From Spirosoma endbachense (GTDB lineage: Bacteria; Bacteroidota; Bacteroidia; Cytophagales; Spirosomataceae), in NCBI RefSeq assembly GCF_010233585.1, contig NZ_CP045997.1, positions 7,550,654 to 7,614,653 on the forward strand: a stretch of DNA of 64,000 bases, read 5' to 3'. The notes under the pieces were generated by a model that searched no databases, was not told the origin of the DNA, and was given only the letters and a program-made list of their open reading frames with translations. Made by a program: the position numbers and the translations under genes. Shown here piece by piece: positions 27,571 through 37,390 of this stretch. Position 1 is the stretch's first letter, and each line of letters begins with the position of its first letter.

Positions 27571-27665
27571 CGACTTTCGCCAAAAGTCGTGCCACGGTTA
27601 CTAGTGATGTAAAACTCACTACGAACCGTGCGGTTGTGAGGTGCCTGGCGATAATCCGTAAAGTC
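27571..27665. repeat. Palindromic element C, degenerate copy
   Basis: CGACTTT/AAAGTCG (27571-27589) form a small outer hairpin. CACGGTT (27593-27599) pairs with AACCGTG (27624-27630), and TAGTGA with TCACTA lies inside. GACTTT at 27572 also matches AAAGTC at 27660. It holds GTGCCACGGTT (27589-27599), the family core, and the outer word GACTTTCGC is shared with element E at 60862. Confidence 0.7.
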
Positions 27666-27682
27666 TAGTTAGTCTTATCGGC

Positions 27683-29251
27683 TTAGTTGTATTGCATCGC
27701 CAGCGACTGAATCCGGCTACTGCCTTTCTGTTCGCCCGAAACACTAATGCCTATGCGTGGTGCCCGGTCCCAACGGGGTAAAAATGAGCCATTTGGCTGA
27801 TTGTCAACCTGAAGCTGATTCATAGAGCCTCCTTTGGTTGCCCAGCCGAATTCATAAGACGATCCTGAATGGCTTCGGATCTGTAGCCGAATAGGGGACG
27901 TGTTCTCCGGAATTGGCTGTGTTTTCAATACCGAACGAACCCCCTCCTTGATTTGCCAGAGTTCGAGCGAGCCTTTGCGAACCCCCAGACCCAGCGCATT
28001 ACTGGCGTCGCCATACAGGCATAAGCTTTGAACCAAATCGGCTTGTGGATTGATGTCGGCAGAGAAGGTGTATGTCCCTTTTTTTATAACCAGACCCAGA
28101 AAACTGCCCGATTTACCGGGAGTCGCATTGGTCAATTGTAACTGTCCATCCCCGATAGTAAATACGGGTTTAGGAAGACTTACATCCCATACCCAGGGAA
28201 CATCAGCCGTATTTTTGCCAAAATCAATGACCAGATCCGTGTTCATTTTCTGCAAACGGGCCGTCGGTGATTTTGCTTCGGTAGGTGTAGCGGTTCCGTT
28301 CAGAAACGAAGGCCAAAGGGTCTTTTCATCCCAAACCAACTCGCTTAGTACGCCCTGCCGCCCGGTGTAGGTAAAATCGACGCCATTGTAGGCGTGATGC
28401 AAATAGAAATAACGATTGTCTGGTGTCGTTACGACCGTTCCGTGACCAGGGCATTTCCAGCTATCGTTACTAACCAATACGGGATTGCCGGTGTATTTTT
28501 CCCAGGGGCCCAGAAGTCGTTCGGCGCGGGCCAGACCCACCTGATAATTGCACTGCGCACCACAACACGCATTGCCCGAATAAGTCATGTAATAATAGCG
28601 TCCTCGTTTGACGATTGCCTGCCCTTCGGCTCCGCCAGCTTCCCAGGTATTTCGATCCGCCTTCAGGAGTGTAACTGCTTTCCCGGTTACTTTATACCCA
28701 TCGGGAGCCAATTCGGCACCGAGGATTTCGATGTCTTTTCCTTTGTCGAGACCGTAAGCTTTCCAGGTTATGTACAATTTGCCGCCATCCTCGAGCACGA
28801 ATGCATCAATGGCTTCCGTAGTCCATTCGATCAGTAATCCGTGGTCTGTGAATCCCTTACGAAGGTCACGGGTAGAAGCCACACCAATATACGAACGTTT
28901 GTCTGACTTACGGCGGGCCGTATAGTAGCAATAAAATGTACCATTCCGATAAAAAAGCTCCGGTGCCCAATAGCTACCCATTGTCCAATCGGGCAGGTTT
29001 TTAAAAACGGGTCCTACATAGTCCCAGTTGACCAGATCCTTTGAGGTGTAAATCGGATAAGCCGGTCCCCATTCCGACGATGTGCCAGCCGCGTAATAGG
29101 TATCGCCAACGCGAATAACCGATGGGTCGGCAAAATCACCGGCAATGACCGGATTGCGATACGTGGCACCTGATCCGGGTGCCCGACCCGATTGCGCACT
29201 GCATCGTAGGGTCATCAATAACAGTATCGCAATGGTCAGGGTAAATTTCAT
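27683..29251 (-). CDS. Glycoside hydrolase family 43-like enzyme
   Basis: The 522-residue secreted protein (signal MKFTLTIAILLLMTLRCSA) opens with YRNPVIAGDFADPSVIRVGD, the five-bladed propeller start of GH43, including the general-base Asp in ADPSV. EGQAIVKRGRYYYMTYSG supplies a candidate acid Glu. A C-terminal beta-sandwich (about 340-520) resembles the GH43 accessory domain. Family members release arabinose or xylose from plant polymers. It is the last gene of the SusC/SusD-linked locus, following the GH71/99-like gene by three bases, so it is almost surely in the same transcript. Confidence 0.88.
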   Translation of the reverse strand: MKFTLTIAILLLMTLRCSAQSGRAPGSGATYRNPVIAGDFADPSVIRVGDTYYAAGTSSEWGPAYPIYTSKDLVNWDYVGPVFKNLPDWTMGSYWAPELFYRNGTFYCYYTARRKSDKRSYIGVASTRDLRKGFTDHGLLIEWTTEAIDAFVLEDGGKLYITWKAYGLDKGKDIEILGAELAPDGYKVTGKAVTLLKADRNTWEAGGAEGQAIVKRGRYYYMTYSGNACCGAQCNYQVGLARAERLLGPWEKYTGNPVLVSNDSWKCPGHGTVVTTPDNRYFYLHHAYNGVDFTYTGRQGVLSELVWDEKTLWPSFLNGTATPTEAKSPTARLQKMNTDLVIDFGKNTADVPWVWDVSLPKPVFTIGDGQLQLTNATPGKSGSFLGLVIKKGTYTFSADINPQADLVQSLCLYGDASNALGLGVRKGSLELWQIKEGVRSVLKTQPIPENTSPIRLQIRSHSGSSYEFGWATKGGSMNQLQVDNQPNGSFLPRWDRAPRIGISVSGEQKGSSRIQSLAMQYN

Positions 29252-29254
29252 GAG

Positions 29255-30538
29255 CTACTTTTTTCTGAATGGTTTTTGCTGATTGTATCCTTTGTTTTTA
29301 TGAAACCAATTGGCTGCCTGCCCTGTGAGCCATAGATAATAATCCGCATCCAGATCAGCTTCAATGCCCACAAAGTTACCATTGCCATTCAAAGGTAGTT
29401 CATCTTCTTTTTTTGTTTTAAAAATAGCCGTTCCCTCATCGACCTCATCGAACATGGCCACGTAAAGGCTTTGAGCGCCAGCCTGCTTTGCGCCAGCGAC
29501 TTGTTGCCACAGGAAATCGCCCTTTAGTCGCGGAATCTGATTATAGACCGCAGGATTATTTTTTAAATTTCCCCAACTGAATCCCGGAAAAACAAGCGGT
29601 ACATAATCGACCGAATGGGTTTTGCACCAGGCTATGTCATCGGCCAGGGTATTGACGGCGACAGTTGCGTACGTACTGGCATTGTACCGACCGACGGCCC
29701 AGGGCATAATAATGTCGGCGCTTTTGATGAGCGGGTGGAGCGATTCAGATGGTTCAGTGTCTTTTGTCATTGTCCGCCAGTAATACGGCACGCCCAGCAG
29801 AATCGAGGTTTTCTTCGTAGGGCCTTTTATCGAATCAACCAGGGTTTGGATGTCGGCAATGGTGTAGTTGCGGTTATCATTGAAACCAACACCCCAGATG
29901 GCCAAAAGCGGTTTCCCATTGTGGTGCAGGTAGGTCGGATTTTCTTTCGTATCGAACAGAGCGAAACGTTGCTGCAGCTCATTCCAGTCACTCACTAACA
30001 GAGCCATGTCGGCAGAGGTTGAGCCGCTTAGGTCGTACATAATGCACACAGCGCGCTTGTACTTTTTTGCCGCTTTGAGCGCATTGGCCAGGACTTTGTT
30101 GAAATGACGTTTCCCTTTCTCGGTTTTTATTTCGGACAGAAACCGCTGCATAAACACTCCGTCTATACCATAGTCTTTCATCCACCTGAAGTGTAGATCG
30201 ACGCTGGTTTCGTCGTAGGGACTATACACATAAGCGGGGCTGCCATTGGCGTATTGAAATGCCGTTTTATAGGTTGTTGGATAGTCCTTCACATCGGGCC
30301 AGAAGTCGATGGAAGCAAAACCCGGTTCGAACCTGCCCTTTTTCTGGTAGTGATGCCATCCTCGGTTCGATTCGTCTCCCTGCGCAGCAAACCAACCCTG
30401 ATAGCCAGCCATAACCAGGCCTTTGTAGCTGGTGAATAGACTGCTACTCTCTTTATTGTTCACTTTAACTTGCTGACTTCTAGCGTCAATCGCAATTAGT
30501 GAAAAAAGAAACAGGATAAAGAAAGGCTGTGTTTTCAT
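29255..30538 (-). CDS. GH71/GH99-like secreted protein
   Basis: From the ATG at 30538 the product is 427 residues with a signal peptide (MKTQPFFILFLFSLIAIDARS). The conserved VMAGYQGWFAAQGDE, GWHHYQ, YSPYDETSVDLHFRWMKDYG and DGVFMQRF segments are those of the GH71/99-like clade seen in Bacteroidota, often labelled xylosidase/arabinosidase. The frame extends 20 codons upstream through a strong hairpin, which argues for the later ATG. It lies between the dehydratase-like and GH43 genes with almost no gap on the 3' side. The substrate is probably a plant or microbial glycan. Confidence 0.8.
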   Translation of the reverse strand: MKTQPFFILFLFSLIAIDARSQQVKVNNKESSSLFTSYKGLVMAGYQGWFAAQGDESNRGWHHYQKKGRFEPGFASIDFWPDVKDYPTTYKTAFQYANGSPAYVYSPYDETSVDLHFRWMKDYGIDGVFMQRFLSEIKTEKGKRHFNKVLANALKAAKKYKRAVCIMYDLSGSTSADMALLVSDWNELQQRFALFDTKENPTYLHHNGKPLLAIWGVGFNDNRNYTIADIQTLVDSIKGPTKKTSILLGVPYYWRTMTKDTEPSESLHPLIKSADIIMPWAVGRYNASTYATVAVNTLADDIAWCKTHSVDYVPLVFPGFSWGNLKNNPAVYNQIPRLKGDFLWQQVAGAKQAGAQSLYVAMFDEVDEGTAIFKTKKEDELPLNGNGNFVGIEADLDADYYLWLTGQAANWFHKNKGYNQQKPFRKK

Positions 30539-30547
30539 TCGGTTAGG

Positions 30548-30580
30548 TGCCTGCCGAAAGTTTCGATCTTTCGGCAGGCA
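30548..30580 (-). promoter_or_regulatory. Intercistronic hairpin just before a start codon
   Basis: TGCCTGCCGAAAG (30548-30560) and CTTTCGGCAGGCA (30568-30580) form a perfect 13-bp stem with a 7-base loop. On the minus-strand transcript it lies between the dehydratase stop (30608) and the GH71/99-like ATG (30538), 9 bases from that ATG. No T-tract follows, so processing or translational control is more likely than termination. Confidence 0.65.
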
Positions 30581-30607
30581 TTCCGGAAAAAGATCCAATA
30601 CGATCGA

Positions 30608-31972
30608 TTACGGCTTCAAAATCGTGCCATCACTCTTGCGAACCGTCCAGCGCGATTTGGTGCCGATCGGATATTTGGCCGCTTCCTTTTCGTTGATGTC
30701 GATGCCCAGTCCCGGCGACTCACTGACATGGTAATACCCATTTTTGATTGTAGGACAACCGGGGAAAACCTCCTTCACCTTATCATTGAACATCTGCGAC
30801 TCCTGGATTCCGAAATTCCACACAGCAATATCGATGCTGTTGTTGGCCGCATGACCTACGGGCGAGGTGTCTCCTGGGCCATGCCAGGCCGTTCGAACAT
30901 TAAACCACTCGCCCAGTCGAGCCACCTTCATGGCCGGTGTGATGCCCCCAATCTGCGAAATATGAATGCGGATGAAGTCGAAGAGCTGGTTAGCCATTGG
31001 CTCTTTGAACTCGTTCACATTGTTGAATAACTCACCCATTGCAATCGGTACTGATGTGGTGGCGCGGAGTTGCTTAAACCAACCCATGTTTTCCGGTGAA
31101 AATGGGTCTTCGATAAAGTAAGGCCGGTATTCTTCCAGACCTTTAATCATGTTGATGGCATCGATGGGCTCGGTCAGTTCGTGCATGTCGTGCAGGAGCT
31201 GGATGTCTTCACCGCATCGTTTTCGCACGATATCAAACATTTTAGGAACACGTTTCAAATAAGTCCGCTGGTCCGAGAAATCGTCGGTTTCGCGGGCAAA
31301 GCCAGCCGCTTTGAAATCTGGTTTGATATCGGCCATTGCACCAACGCCACCATAACCGCCCTGCTGAATGCGGATGTGCCGGAAACCCATCTCCATGAAT
31401 TGCTGCACCTTATCGGCCACCGCTTCGGGGGTTGGCCCGCTGGCATGCGTATATGTATCCACCGCAAAGCGGGCTTTGCCGCCCAGAAGCTGATAGACGG
31501 GCATATTTGCTCGTTTTCCTTTAATATCCCACAAAGCTTGATCGAGGCCCGAGAGCGCATTGTTAAGGTCTGGCCCGTTGCGCCAGTAGGAACTTACATA
31601 GGCCGATTGCCACATATCTTCAATGTTATCGACATCCTTGCCGACGCAAAATTCATTGAGGTAGACGTTGATCGCGGGCACGACGACGAGTGCCCGCTGG
31701 GTGAAGGTAGCGCATCCTAGCCCATAGAGGCCGGGTTCGGAGGTTTCTACCTTGACAATGACCAGATTGGGACCTCCGGGTGCTGTGGTGATAGCCCGAA
31801 CGCTTTTGATGGTAACGGGAGCCATTCCTTTGGCGTAGGCAGGAGTCGTACGATTTTCAGCTCTGGCTTTAGGGCTATCGAAGAGGCCGAAGATTCCGGC
31901 AGTTGAGCCGAGTCCCAGCATTTTAAGGGCGTTCCGGCGACTGGATTCTGATTGTAGGTCTGGGTTTTTCAT
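30608..31972 (-). CDS. Enolase-superfamily dehydratase (ManD/RspA-like), Tat-exported
   Basis: From the ATG at 31972 the 454-residue product starts with a Tat-type leader (ESSRRNALKMLGLGSTAGIF). The body matches the mannonate-dehydratase-like (RspA) branch of the enolase superfamily: LLHDMHELTEPIDAINM, YFIEDPFSPEN and SVPIAMGELF supply metal ligands D, E and E. WHGPGDTSPVGHAANNSIDI and NFGIQE are the branch's C-terminal signature. The usual reaction is dehydration of a sugar acid. Export by Tat is odd for this family but would suit oxidised sugars made by the PQQ dehydrogenase of the same cluster. Confidence 0.88.
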   Translation of the reverse strand: MKNPDLQSESSRRNALKMLGLGSTAGIFGLFDSPKARAENRTTPAYAKGMAPVTIKSVRAITTAPGGPNLVIVKVETSEPGLYGLGCATFTQRALVVVPAINVYLNEFCVGKDVDNIEDMWQSAYVSSYWRNGPDLNNALSGLDQALWDIKGKRANMPVYQLLGGKARFAVDTYTHASGPTPEAVADKVQQFMEMGFRHIRIQQGGYGGVGAMADIKPDFKAAGFARETDDFSDQRTYLKRVPKMFDIVRKRCGEDIQLLHDMHELTEPIDAINMIKGLEEYRPYFIEDPFSPENMGWFKQLRATTSVPIAMGELFNNVNEFKEPMANQLFDFIRIHISQIGGITPAMKVARLGEWFNVRTAWHGPGDTSPVGHAANNSIDIAVWNFGIQESQMFNDKVKEVFPGCPTIKNGYYHVSESPGLGIDINEKEAAKYPIGTKSRWTVRKSDGTILKP

Positions 31973-32028
31973 AGCAGGTTTTCGTGATTTTAAAGGCAAA
32001 AGTTTGTTCAGGTTGTTTGACTACTGTT

Positions 32029-33027
32029 TTATTTGGTGTAATACTGATAGGCAATCTGCCAGCTAAATGACTTGCCCGGTTCTACTTTAATATCGATATA
32101 AGGCTCCGGGCATACAGTGGTTGACGATGACCAGAAGACTAATCGGGTAATATCCCGATCGCCGGTCACTTTCACGCCGGCTCCTGTTTTGGTATTATCG
32201 ACATTGATGGCATAGCGGACCGGTTTGCCTGCCGCCAGATCGGGGAAGTAAGCCTGTTCGCGTTTGCCTAAATCACGCAGATAGACAAGCTGATTGCCCT
32301 GAAGATTGACGACCTCACCAACTCCTTTTCCGCCTTCTGCCGACAGACTGGCAATCGGGAACGTAACCGAATACGTCGGGCCGGTAGGTTGCTGATCGAT
32401 CACGAAAAAATTGTGGTCGTAGGCCGTTGTCTCAATCGCGCGGGTCCCTGTGTTTTTCAGCGTATGCGTTATCACCAACTCGGGTTTGCCTTTGGTCAGC
32501 TTCAGCGTTTTCTGGTAGGTATACCCATAGTTGCTATCGGTCAGGGTATGCGTAAACTGTACCTGATCTTCTTTCTTTTTCACCGACCAGCTACCCGGAT
32601 TGGCAATTGCGTATGTTTTGAAGGAATTGTAGGGCTTTTCGTCGGGCCGGGTGAGACCGCCGATTCCGATTTTAACGAATGTTTCGCCCGCTTTTGCATC
32701 GGTATAGCCTAACGGGCCAAACTCTTCGACCGGGCCAATAATAGCGTCGTGCGTTGTTGGATTGTAGTTGTCGAACCACTTGCCATGATACGTATGCCCC
32801 TTGTAGTCGAGGGTGGCCACAACGCCCGACCAGTCGAAGCGAGTACCCCGGTAATACCCATTCTCCGCATCGGGCAAATAAAGTTTCGCGCGAACAAGGC
32901 CGTTTGTGATATCGGCTTCCGGCACCTCCAGGGCAGGTTTCATGCTGATGGTTAAGCTTGCCAGCAGGATAAATAACGAGCCAAGGAGCGAATGGGTGAA
33001 AAGGCGTTCTTTGCTTGTCAAAATCAT
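32029..33027 (-). CDS. Mutarotase-like secreted protein
   Basis: From the ATG at 33027 the product is 332 residues. After a hydrophobic leader (LFTHSLLGSLFILLASLTIS) it has a beta-rich body with YRGTRFDWSGVVATLDYKGH, FGPLGYTDAKAGETFVKIGI and VITHTLKNTGT, resembling the galactose-mutarotase/aldose-epimerase fold. Catalytic residues are not assigned. The open frame extends to 33306, but that part overlaps the end of the PQQ dehydrogenase gene and is not signal-like. With the later start the gap is 13 bases. It could handle anomers of the sugar oxidised by its neighbour. Confidence 0.75.
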   Translation of the reverse strand: MILTSKERLFTHSLLGSLFILLASLTISMKPALEVPEADITNGLVRAKLYLPDAENGYYRGTRFDWSGVVATLDYKGHTYHGKWFDNYNPTTHDAIIGPVEEFGPLGYTDAKAGETFVKIGIGGLTRPDEKPYNSFKTYAIANPGSWSVKKKEDQVQFTHTLTDSNYGYTYQKTLKLTKGKPELVITHTLKNTGTRAIETTAYDHNFFVIDQQPTGPTYSVTFPIASLSAEGGKGVGEVVNLQGNQLVYLRDLGKREQAYFPDLAAGKPVRYAINVDNTKTGAGVKVTGDRDITRLVFWSSSTTVCPEPYIDIKVEPGKSFSWQIAYQYYTK

Positions 33028-33040
33028 GACTGTTTTATCG

Positions 33041-35281
33041 TTATTTAAGCGCAAATGCGACATAATTTCCTCCTGCTTTCTGACCTCTGCCACCACCAGC
33101 GGCAATAACCACATACTGTTTCCCATTGACTTCGTAGGTGATCGGCGTAGCAAAACCACCCGCTGGCAGTTGATATTCCCAGACAACCTTACCCGTTTTT
33201 TTATCGAAAGCGCGGATTCTTTCGTCTTTGGTGCCCGCAATAAATACGAGTCCGCCCGCCGTGGCCAGTGGGCCGCCATAACTATCTGTTCCCGTAATCG
33301 GAACACCTTTTTTCGTCAGTTCGGGGTATTCGCCCAACGGAACCCGCCAGAGGTAATTTCCAGTGTTTAAGTCGATGGCGTTCAGCGTGCCCCAGGGTGG
33401 TTTAATACCCGGATACCCATCCTTATCGGTAAAGCGCTGCCAGACCTTGCTCACATAGGCCGGTACGTAGGGAAAGCCATTTTTATTGGTTGCCGCGGGA
33501 GCGGCAGATGGCGTGCTGGCCACTTTTGCCGTAACCGTCTCCGTGTTTAGCAGAAATCCGACGAGCGCATCACGGTCTTTTTCAGACAGGTGCTGGAAGG
33601 ATGGCATTCGACCGCTCCCCGTTTTCAAAATGGCTTTAATCTCGTCCGAAGAGCGTTTCTTGCCAATATCGATCAGTGAAGGAAGTTCGGGACCGCTTCC
33701 GCGCCGATCCTGCCCGTGGCAGGCGGCACAATTGGCCGTATAGAGCGCGTTACCAGCCGTAATTGGTATATTTTGCTTACTCAGACTTGCCCGTTCGGTC
33801 ATGATCAGCTCCCAGGGTTCTTCATTGACATTTTGGTACAGAATACCACTGGGGTCGATAGCGTTGCCACCCCATTCGGCACCACCGCTATAGCCAAAAA
33901 GCAAGGTGCCACTCGTGCTCGGCGGGGCAAACTTATTGTCGGTGCGAATTTTTAGAAAACGCTCCTTTACGTAGGTGTGTGCCTCCGGCGAAATGTTTGT
34001 AATGTCGGCTTCAGTATATACCTGTCGGGACAAGGGGAGGGGTTTGAGCGGGAATTTCTGGGTGGGCCAGGGGTGTTCGCCCGGTAAACCATTGACCGGA
34101 ACCTTACGCTCTTCAACCGGAAATAACGACGTTCCTTTGTCGCGATCCAGTACGTAAACCAGGCCATCTTTGGTAGACTGTACCAAGGCATCGACGCTTT
34201 TTCCGTTCCGTTTCAGCGTGATGAGGTTTGGTGGGCTGGGATGGTCGCGATCCCACAGATCGTGGTGAATGGTTTGATAATACCACTTCATTTTGCCGGT
34301 TTCTGCGTCCAGCGCCATAATGCAGTTGGCGAACAGGTTCTGACCTTTGCGCTCACCACCATAAAAGTCAGAAGCGGGCGAGCCTGTGCCAAAATAAACG
34401 ACTCCGCGCTTTTCATCAAGCGACATACCGCTCCAGTTGTTGGTTGCGCCAATTTTCTTGTAAGCCTCTGGTGGCCAGGTATCATAACCAAGCTCTCCGG
34501 GCTGAGGAATGGTATGGAAAACCCATTTTAATTTACCCGACAATACATCGAAAGCCCGCACATGGCCGGGAGCCGCATCGCCGGATTCGGATACACTTGA
34601 ACCGATGATGAATGTATTTCGATAAACAATTCCGGGCGATGTGGCATTTACGGAAAGCTTACTTACATCATGATCCATGTTGGTTTGCAATCCTTCATGC
34701 AGATCTGATTTCCCATTCGTGCCGAAGCTGGGAATGCCCTGCCCGTTTTCAGCGTTGACTGCATACAGGCTCGATCCAACGGTGTAGAGTATACGTTTGT
34801 CGTTGCCTGACTCCCAGTAAACGACGCCCCGGTTTGAATTCAGCCGGTCTGATTTAGCCGGTTCAAACTTCCAGAGTTGCTCGCCCGTTCCGGCTTTCAG
34901 TGCAAATAATTTAAGCTCGGGCGTGGTTCCATACAGAACACCATTGACCACAATGGGCTGACACTGAATGGCCCTGTCTCTCCGCCGACCAGGGTTGTTG
35001 GGGTCTGGTTTTTCGGAGGCATCGTACATCCAGGCAACTTGTAGGTCGGTAACGTTTTTGGTGTTGATCTGGGTGAGTGGCGAATACCGATTGCCTGCTT
35101 TATTACCACCATAATTGGGCCAATCACGACCGGCGGGCAACTCCCCATCCCGTTGTTGCATGCTATAGATCAGGCAACTACCGGCAAGCAACCCGGCAAT
35201 GGCTACCCGGCGTATAGGTACAGTTGTCAATGTCGATTTAAGATTATTGGCTCTGTTAATTCGTTTTTTGAGCATGCTCAT
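33041..35281 (-). CDS. PQQ-dependent dehydrogenase with inserted cytochrome c domain
   Basis: The 746-residue protein has an N-terminal hydrophobic segment (residues 24-42) and the quinoprotein propeller. Blade motifs include LFALKAGTGEQLWKFEP, IMALDAETGKMKWYYQ, the WDRDHPSPPNL segment and the C-terminal AGTKDERIRAFDKKTGKVVW. A cytochrome c domain (about 500-585, CAACH at C518, GRMPSF with the distal Met) is inserted before the last blades. This is a glucose/sugar dehydrogenase-type architecture, working in the periplasm and passing electrons through its own haem. It lies between the SGNH/TPR gene and the mutarotase-like gene in one operon. Confidence 0.93.
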   Translation of the reverse strand: MSMLKKRINRANNLKSTLTTVPIRRVAIAGLLAGSCLIYSMQQRDGELPAGRDWPNYGGNKAGNRYSPLTQINTKNVTDLQVAWMYDASEKPDPNNPGRRRDRAIQCQPIVVNGVLYGTTPELKLFALKAGTGEQLWKFEPAKSDRLNSNRGVVYWESGNDKRILYTVGSSLYAVNAENGQGIPSFGTNGKSDLHEGLQTNMDHDVSKLSVNATSPGIVYRNTFIIGSSVSESGDAAPGHVRAFDVLSGKLKWVFHTIPQPGELGYDTWPPEAYKKIGATNNWSGMSLDEKRGVVYFGTGSPASDFYGGERKGQNLFANCIMALDAETGKMKWYYQTIHHDLWDRDHPSPPNLITLKRNGKSVDALVQSTKDGLVYVLDRDKGTSLFPVEERKVPVNGLPGEHPWPTQKFPLKPLPLSRQVYTEADITNISPEAHTYVKERFLKIRTDNKFAPPSTSGTLLFGYSGGAEWGGNAIDPSGILYQNVNEEPWELIMTERASLSKQNIPITAGNALYTANCAACHGQDRRGSGPELPSLIDIGKKRSSDEIKAILKTGSGRMPSFQHLSEKDRDALVGFLLNTETVTAKVASTPSAAPAATNKNGFPYVPAYVSKVWQRFTDKDGYPGIKPPWGTLNAIDLNTGNYLWRVPLGEYPELTKKGVPITGTDSYGGPLATAGGLVFIAGTKDERIRAFDKKTGKVVWEYQLPAGGFATPITYEVNGKQYVVIAAGGGRGQKAGGNYVAFALK

Positions 35282-35296
35282 CGTACACTGGATTTT

Positions 35297-37336
35297 TTAC
35301 TTGATTTGCGCCATCAGCGCCAGGGCATTTGGGTTATCAGCGTCTATTTTCAGGATTTTCAGGAGATACTTAGACGCTCCACTTTTGTTGTCCATGCGGT
35401 AGTAGGCATTGGCGATTTGGTTTATGGTAATCAGATTTGTCGAGTCTGTTGCATAAGCCTGTTTAAGCTGAACAACCTGTTCCGCATAGGCTTTCACAGG
35501 GTTCAGATTGAATTGCGAGGTGTTATTCTGGATGGCATAATCCAGATAGGGTATGGCCTCGGCAGGCCGGTCGAGCCTGAGATAGAGCACAAAGAGGTAT
35601 CTGGCTTTGTCAAAAGAGGGCGCGAGGGCGAATGCCTTTTTAAAATAGAAAATAGCCTTCGCATCGTCTTTTAACTCGCCACTTAACATGGCTGCCTTTT
35701 CGTAGTAGCGTGCATCGGTTGGGTATTCGAGCACAAATGTTTCAACGACCTTTCGCGCTTTTTCTAATTCATGGTTATTGATGTAATAGTCATATAGCTG
35801 GCTGATGGCATCTGGCCATGCCAGTTGCTGAGACGTTACACCATAAGCCAGCTTTTCTTCCACTGTTTTAATGGAATAGGGATGCGAGGACATGACCTCA
35901 CGAAAAGGCCAGTTTCGCTTCAGATTACTCACCTTGTAAAGCCCTGCTAATGAATCCACTTTCGTTATGGGCATTTCCTGAATCAATTGAGAAAAGCTCA
36001 TCTCATTCTCTGTAGTGACCGCGATCAGCTTTTCTTTTTTCATGGCCTTGTAAAAGGCATCGGCCAACAATGCATAACCCATTAAGTCAGGATGGACGTG
36101 TTCCAGAATTAATTCGTCACCAATAATTTTATTTGCCGACTTTGCTTCAAATTCGATTTTTGCATTGACCAGATGAGCATTGCTATATTTCTGGCACAAT
36201 TGGCTAATCAGCTCATTGAGTTTTTCGGGTGCTCTGAATCGTAAACCATCCAGATCTTTCGCGTTGGTAAAATAGGTTTTGGCCAGCCCGAAATTACCTT
36301 GTGCGTAGGCGGTTTTACCTAAATAATAAGTGCAAAGAGCGTGGGTGTTATTGATCTGGTTTGCCGCCTGAAAATACCTGTAGGCTTCGGCGTAGTTCTG
36401 TCTTGTAAAAGCGGCTACACCTGGCGTATAATTTCGGTTAAAAGCCGGGAGTTTAACGTTTTCGGTTGGGAAGCTGACAAACGGCTTTAAGTCCTTTTCG
36501 TTACTGACCAGATTGCTGACGAAAACAGGAATATTTCGTTTAGAAAGTAATTTTAGGGTTTCATCCATGTTGTGATAAAACTGTTCAATTCCCATCTGGT
36601 AAAGCGTTGATTGATAGGGGATTTGTTGCTCAGAAACCATGAGCTTCATGCGGGTTCCGCCGGTGTCGACTGCATTCCCCCCAATAGCGCGTTGTATTTG
36701 TTCGTAGGTGTTGGTTATTAGCTGCACAAGCCGAAACTGGCGCAGGTAAAGGATCAGGTTTACAAGTTCAGGGTTACTGCCTATCTTTTCGGTAGAGCCA
36801 ACGCCTAAGGCTCCATAGTATTCGTTGTGGCCGGTATAAATCAGTACCGCATCGGGCTCATAATGAACGACTTCTTTTGCAAAACCAAATACGGTGTAGG
36901 AGTTAACAGCTGTCAGCGAAAGATTGATAATTTCAAAATTGCGATCAGGAAATGTATGGCTTAATCGATATTGAAGCCAGCGATGAAATGACCCGTTATG
37001 AAAATAAGGATAGCCAATTGTAGTTGATTCGCCAAGGATGAAAATTCGCAACGTATTTGGGTCTTTTTTCTTCTTAAATAATTCAATATTTCCGGTCGTT
37101 GCAATTTTTTGATTGGTAAAGTATTTCTTCGATGCGTCTGGATTTAGCTGTAAGAAATTTTTGTCTTCAGGTGATTCAATAAATAATCGTAAATCGTGCC
37201 CGTAATGAAAAAATTTAAGGGAAAATTCGAGAATATAGAGCAGTAGAATTGAGAATAAAATACTCAGTATTTTAAAGAATACGATCCTTTTAGGCGATTG
37301 TTTTTGTGCTGGCTTATATTCTTTTACAGAGCTCAT
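35297..37336 (-). CDS. SGNH/GDSL hydrolase-like protein with TPR tail
   Basis: The 679-residue protein has one N-terminal membrane helix (residues 18-42) and an SGNH domain: block I FILGESTTIGYP with nucleophile S104, an N in LIYTGHNEYYG, and the catalytic D-x-x-H near EHVHPDLMGY. A C-terminal TPR array follows (about 480-679, e.g. AIPYLDYAIQNN). The combination suggests a membrane-anchored esterase acting on acylated carbohydrate or surface polymer. It follows the SusD gene after a 103-base gap with a strong hairpin and precedes the PQQ dehydrogenase by 15 bases. Confidence 0.82.
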   Translation of the reverse strand: MSSVKEYKPAQKQSPKRIVFFKILSILFSILLLYILEFSLKFFHYGHDLRLFIESPEDKNFLQLNPDASKKYFTNQKIATTGNIELFKKKKDPNTLRIFILGESTTIGYPYFHNGSFHRWLQYRLSHTFPDRNFEIINLSLTAVNSYTVFGFAKEVVHYEPDAVLIYTGHNEYYGALGVGSTEKIGSNPELVNLILYLRQFRLVQLITNTYEQIQRAIGGNAVDTGGTRMKLMVSEQQIPYQSTLYQMGIEQFYHNMDETLKLLSKRNIPVFVSNLVSNEKDLKPFVSFPTENVKLPAFNRNYTPGVAAFTRQNYAEAYRYFQAANQINNTHALCTYYLGKTAYAQGNFGLAKTYFTNAKDLDGLRFRAPEKLNELISQLCQKYSNAHLVNAKIEFEAKSANKIIGDELILEHVHPDLMGYALLADAFYKAMKKEKLIAVTTENEMSFSQLIQEMPITKVDSLAGLYKVSNLKRNWPFREVMSSHPYSIKTVEEKLAYGVTSQQLAWPDAISQLYDYYINNHELEKARKVVETFVLEYPTDARYYEKAAMLSGELKDDAKAIFYFKKAFALAPSFDKARYLFVLYLRLDRPAEAIPYLDYAIQNNTSQFNLNPVKAYAEQVVQLKQAYATDSTNLITINQIANAYYRMDNKSGASKYLLKILKIDADNPNALALMAQIK

Positions 37337-37390
37337 TTGTAGTAAATCTATGCCGTAATAATTCGCCTATTCGTTGGAATCATATTTTGT

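Noticed and set aside
33028..33306. N-terminal extension of the mutarotase-like frame
   Set aside because: This part overlaps the end of the PQQ dehydrogenase gene and lacks a signal sequence; the ATG at 33027 is preferred.
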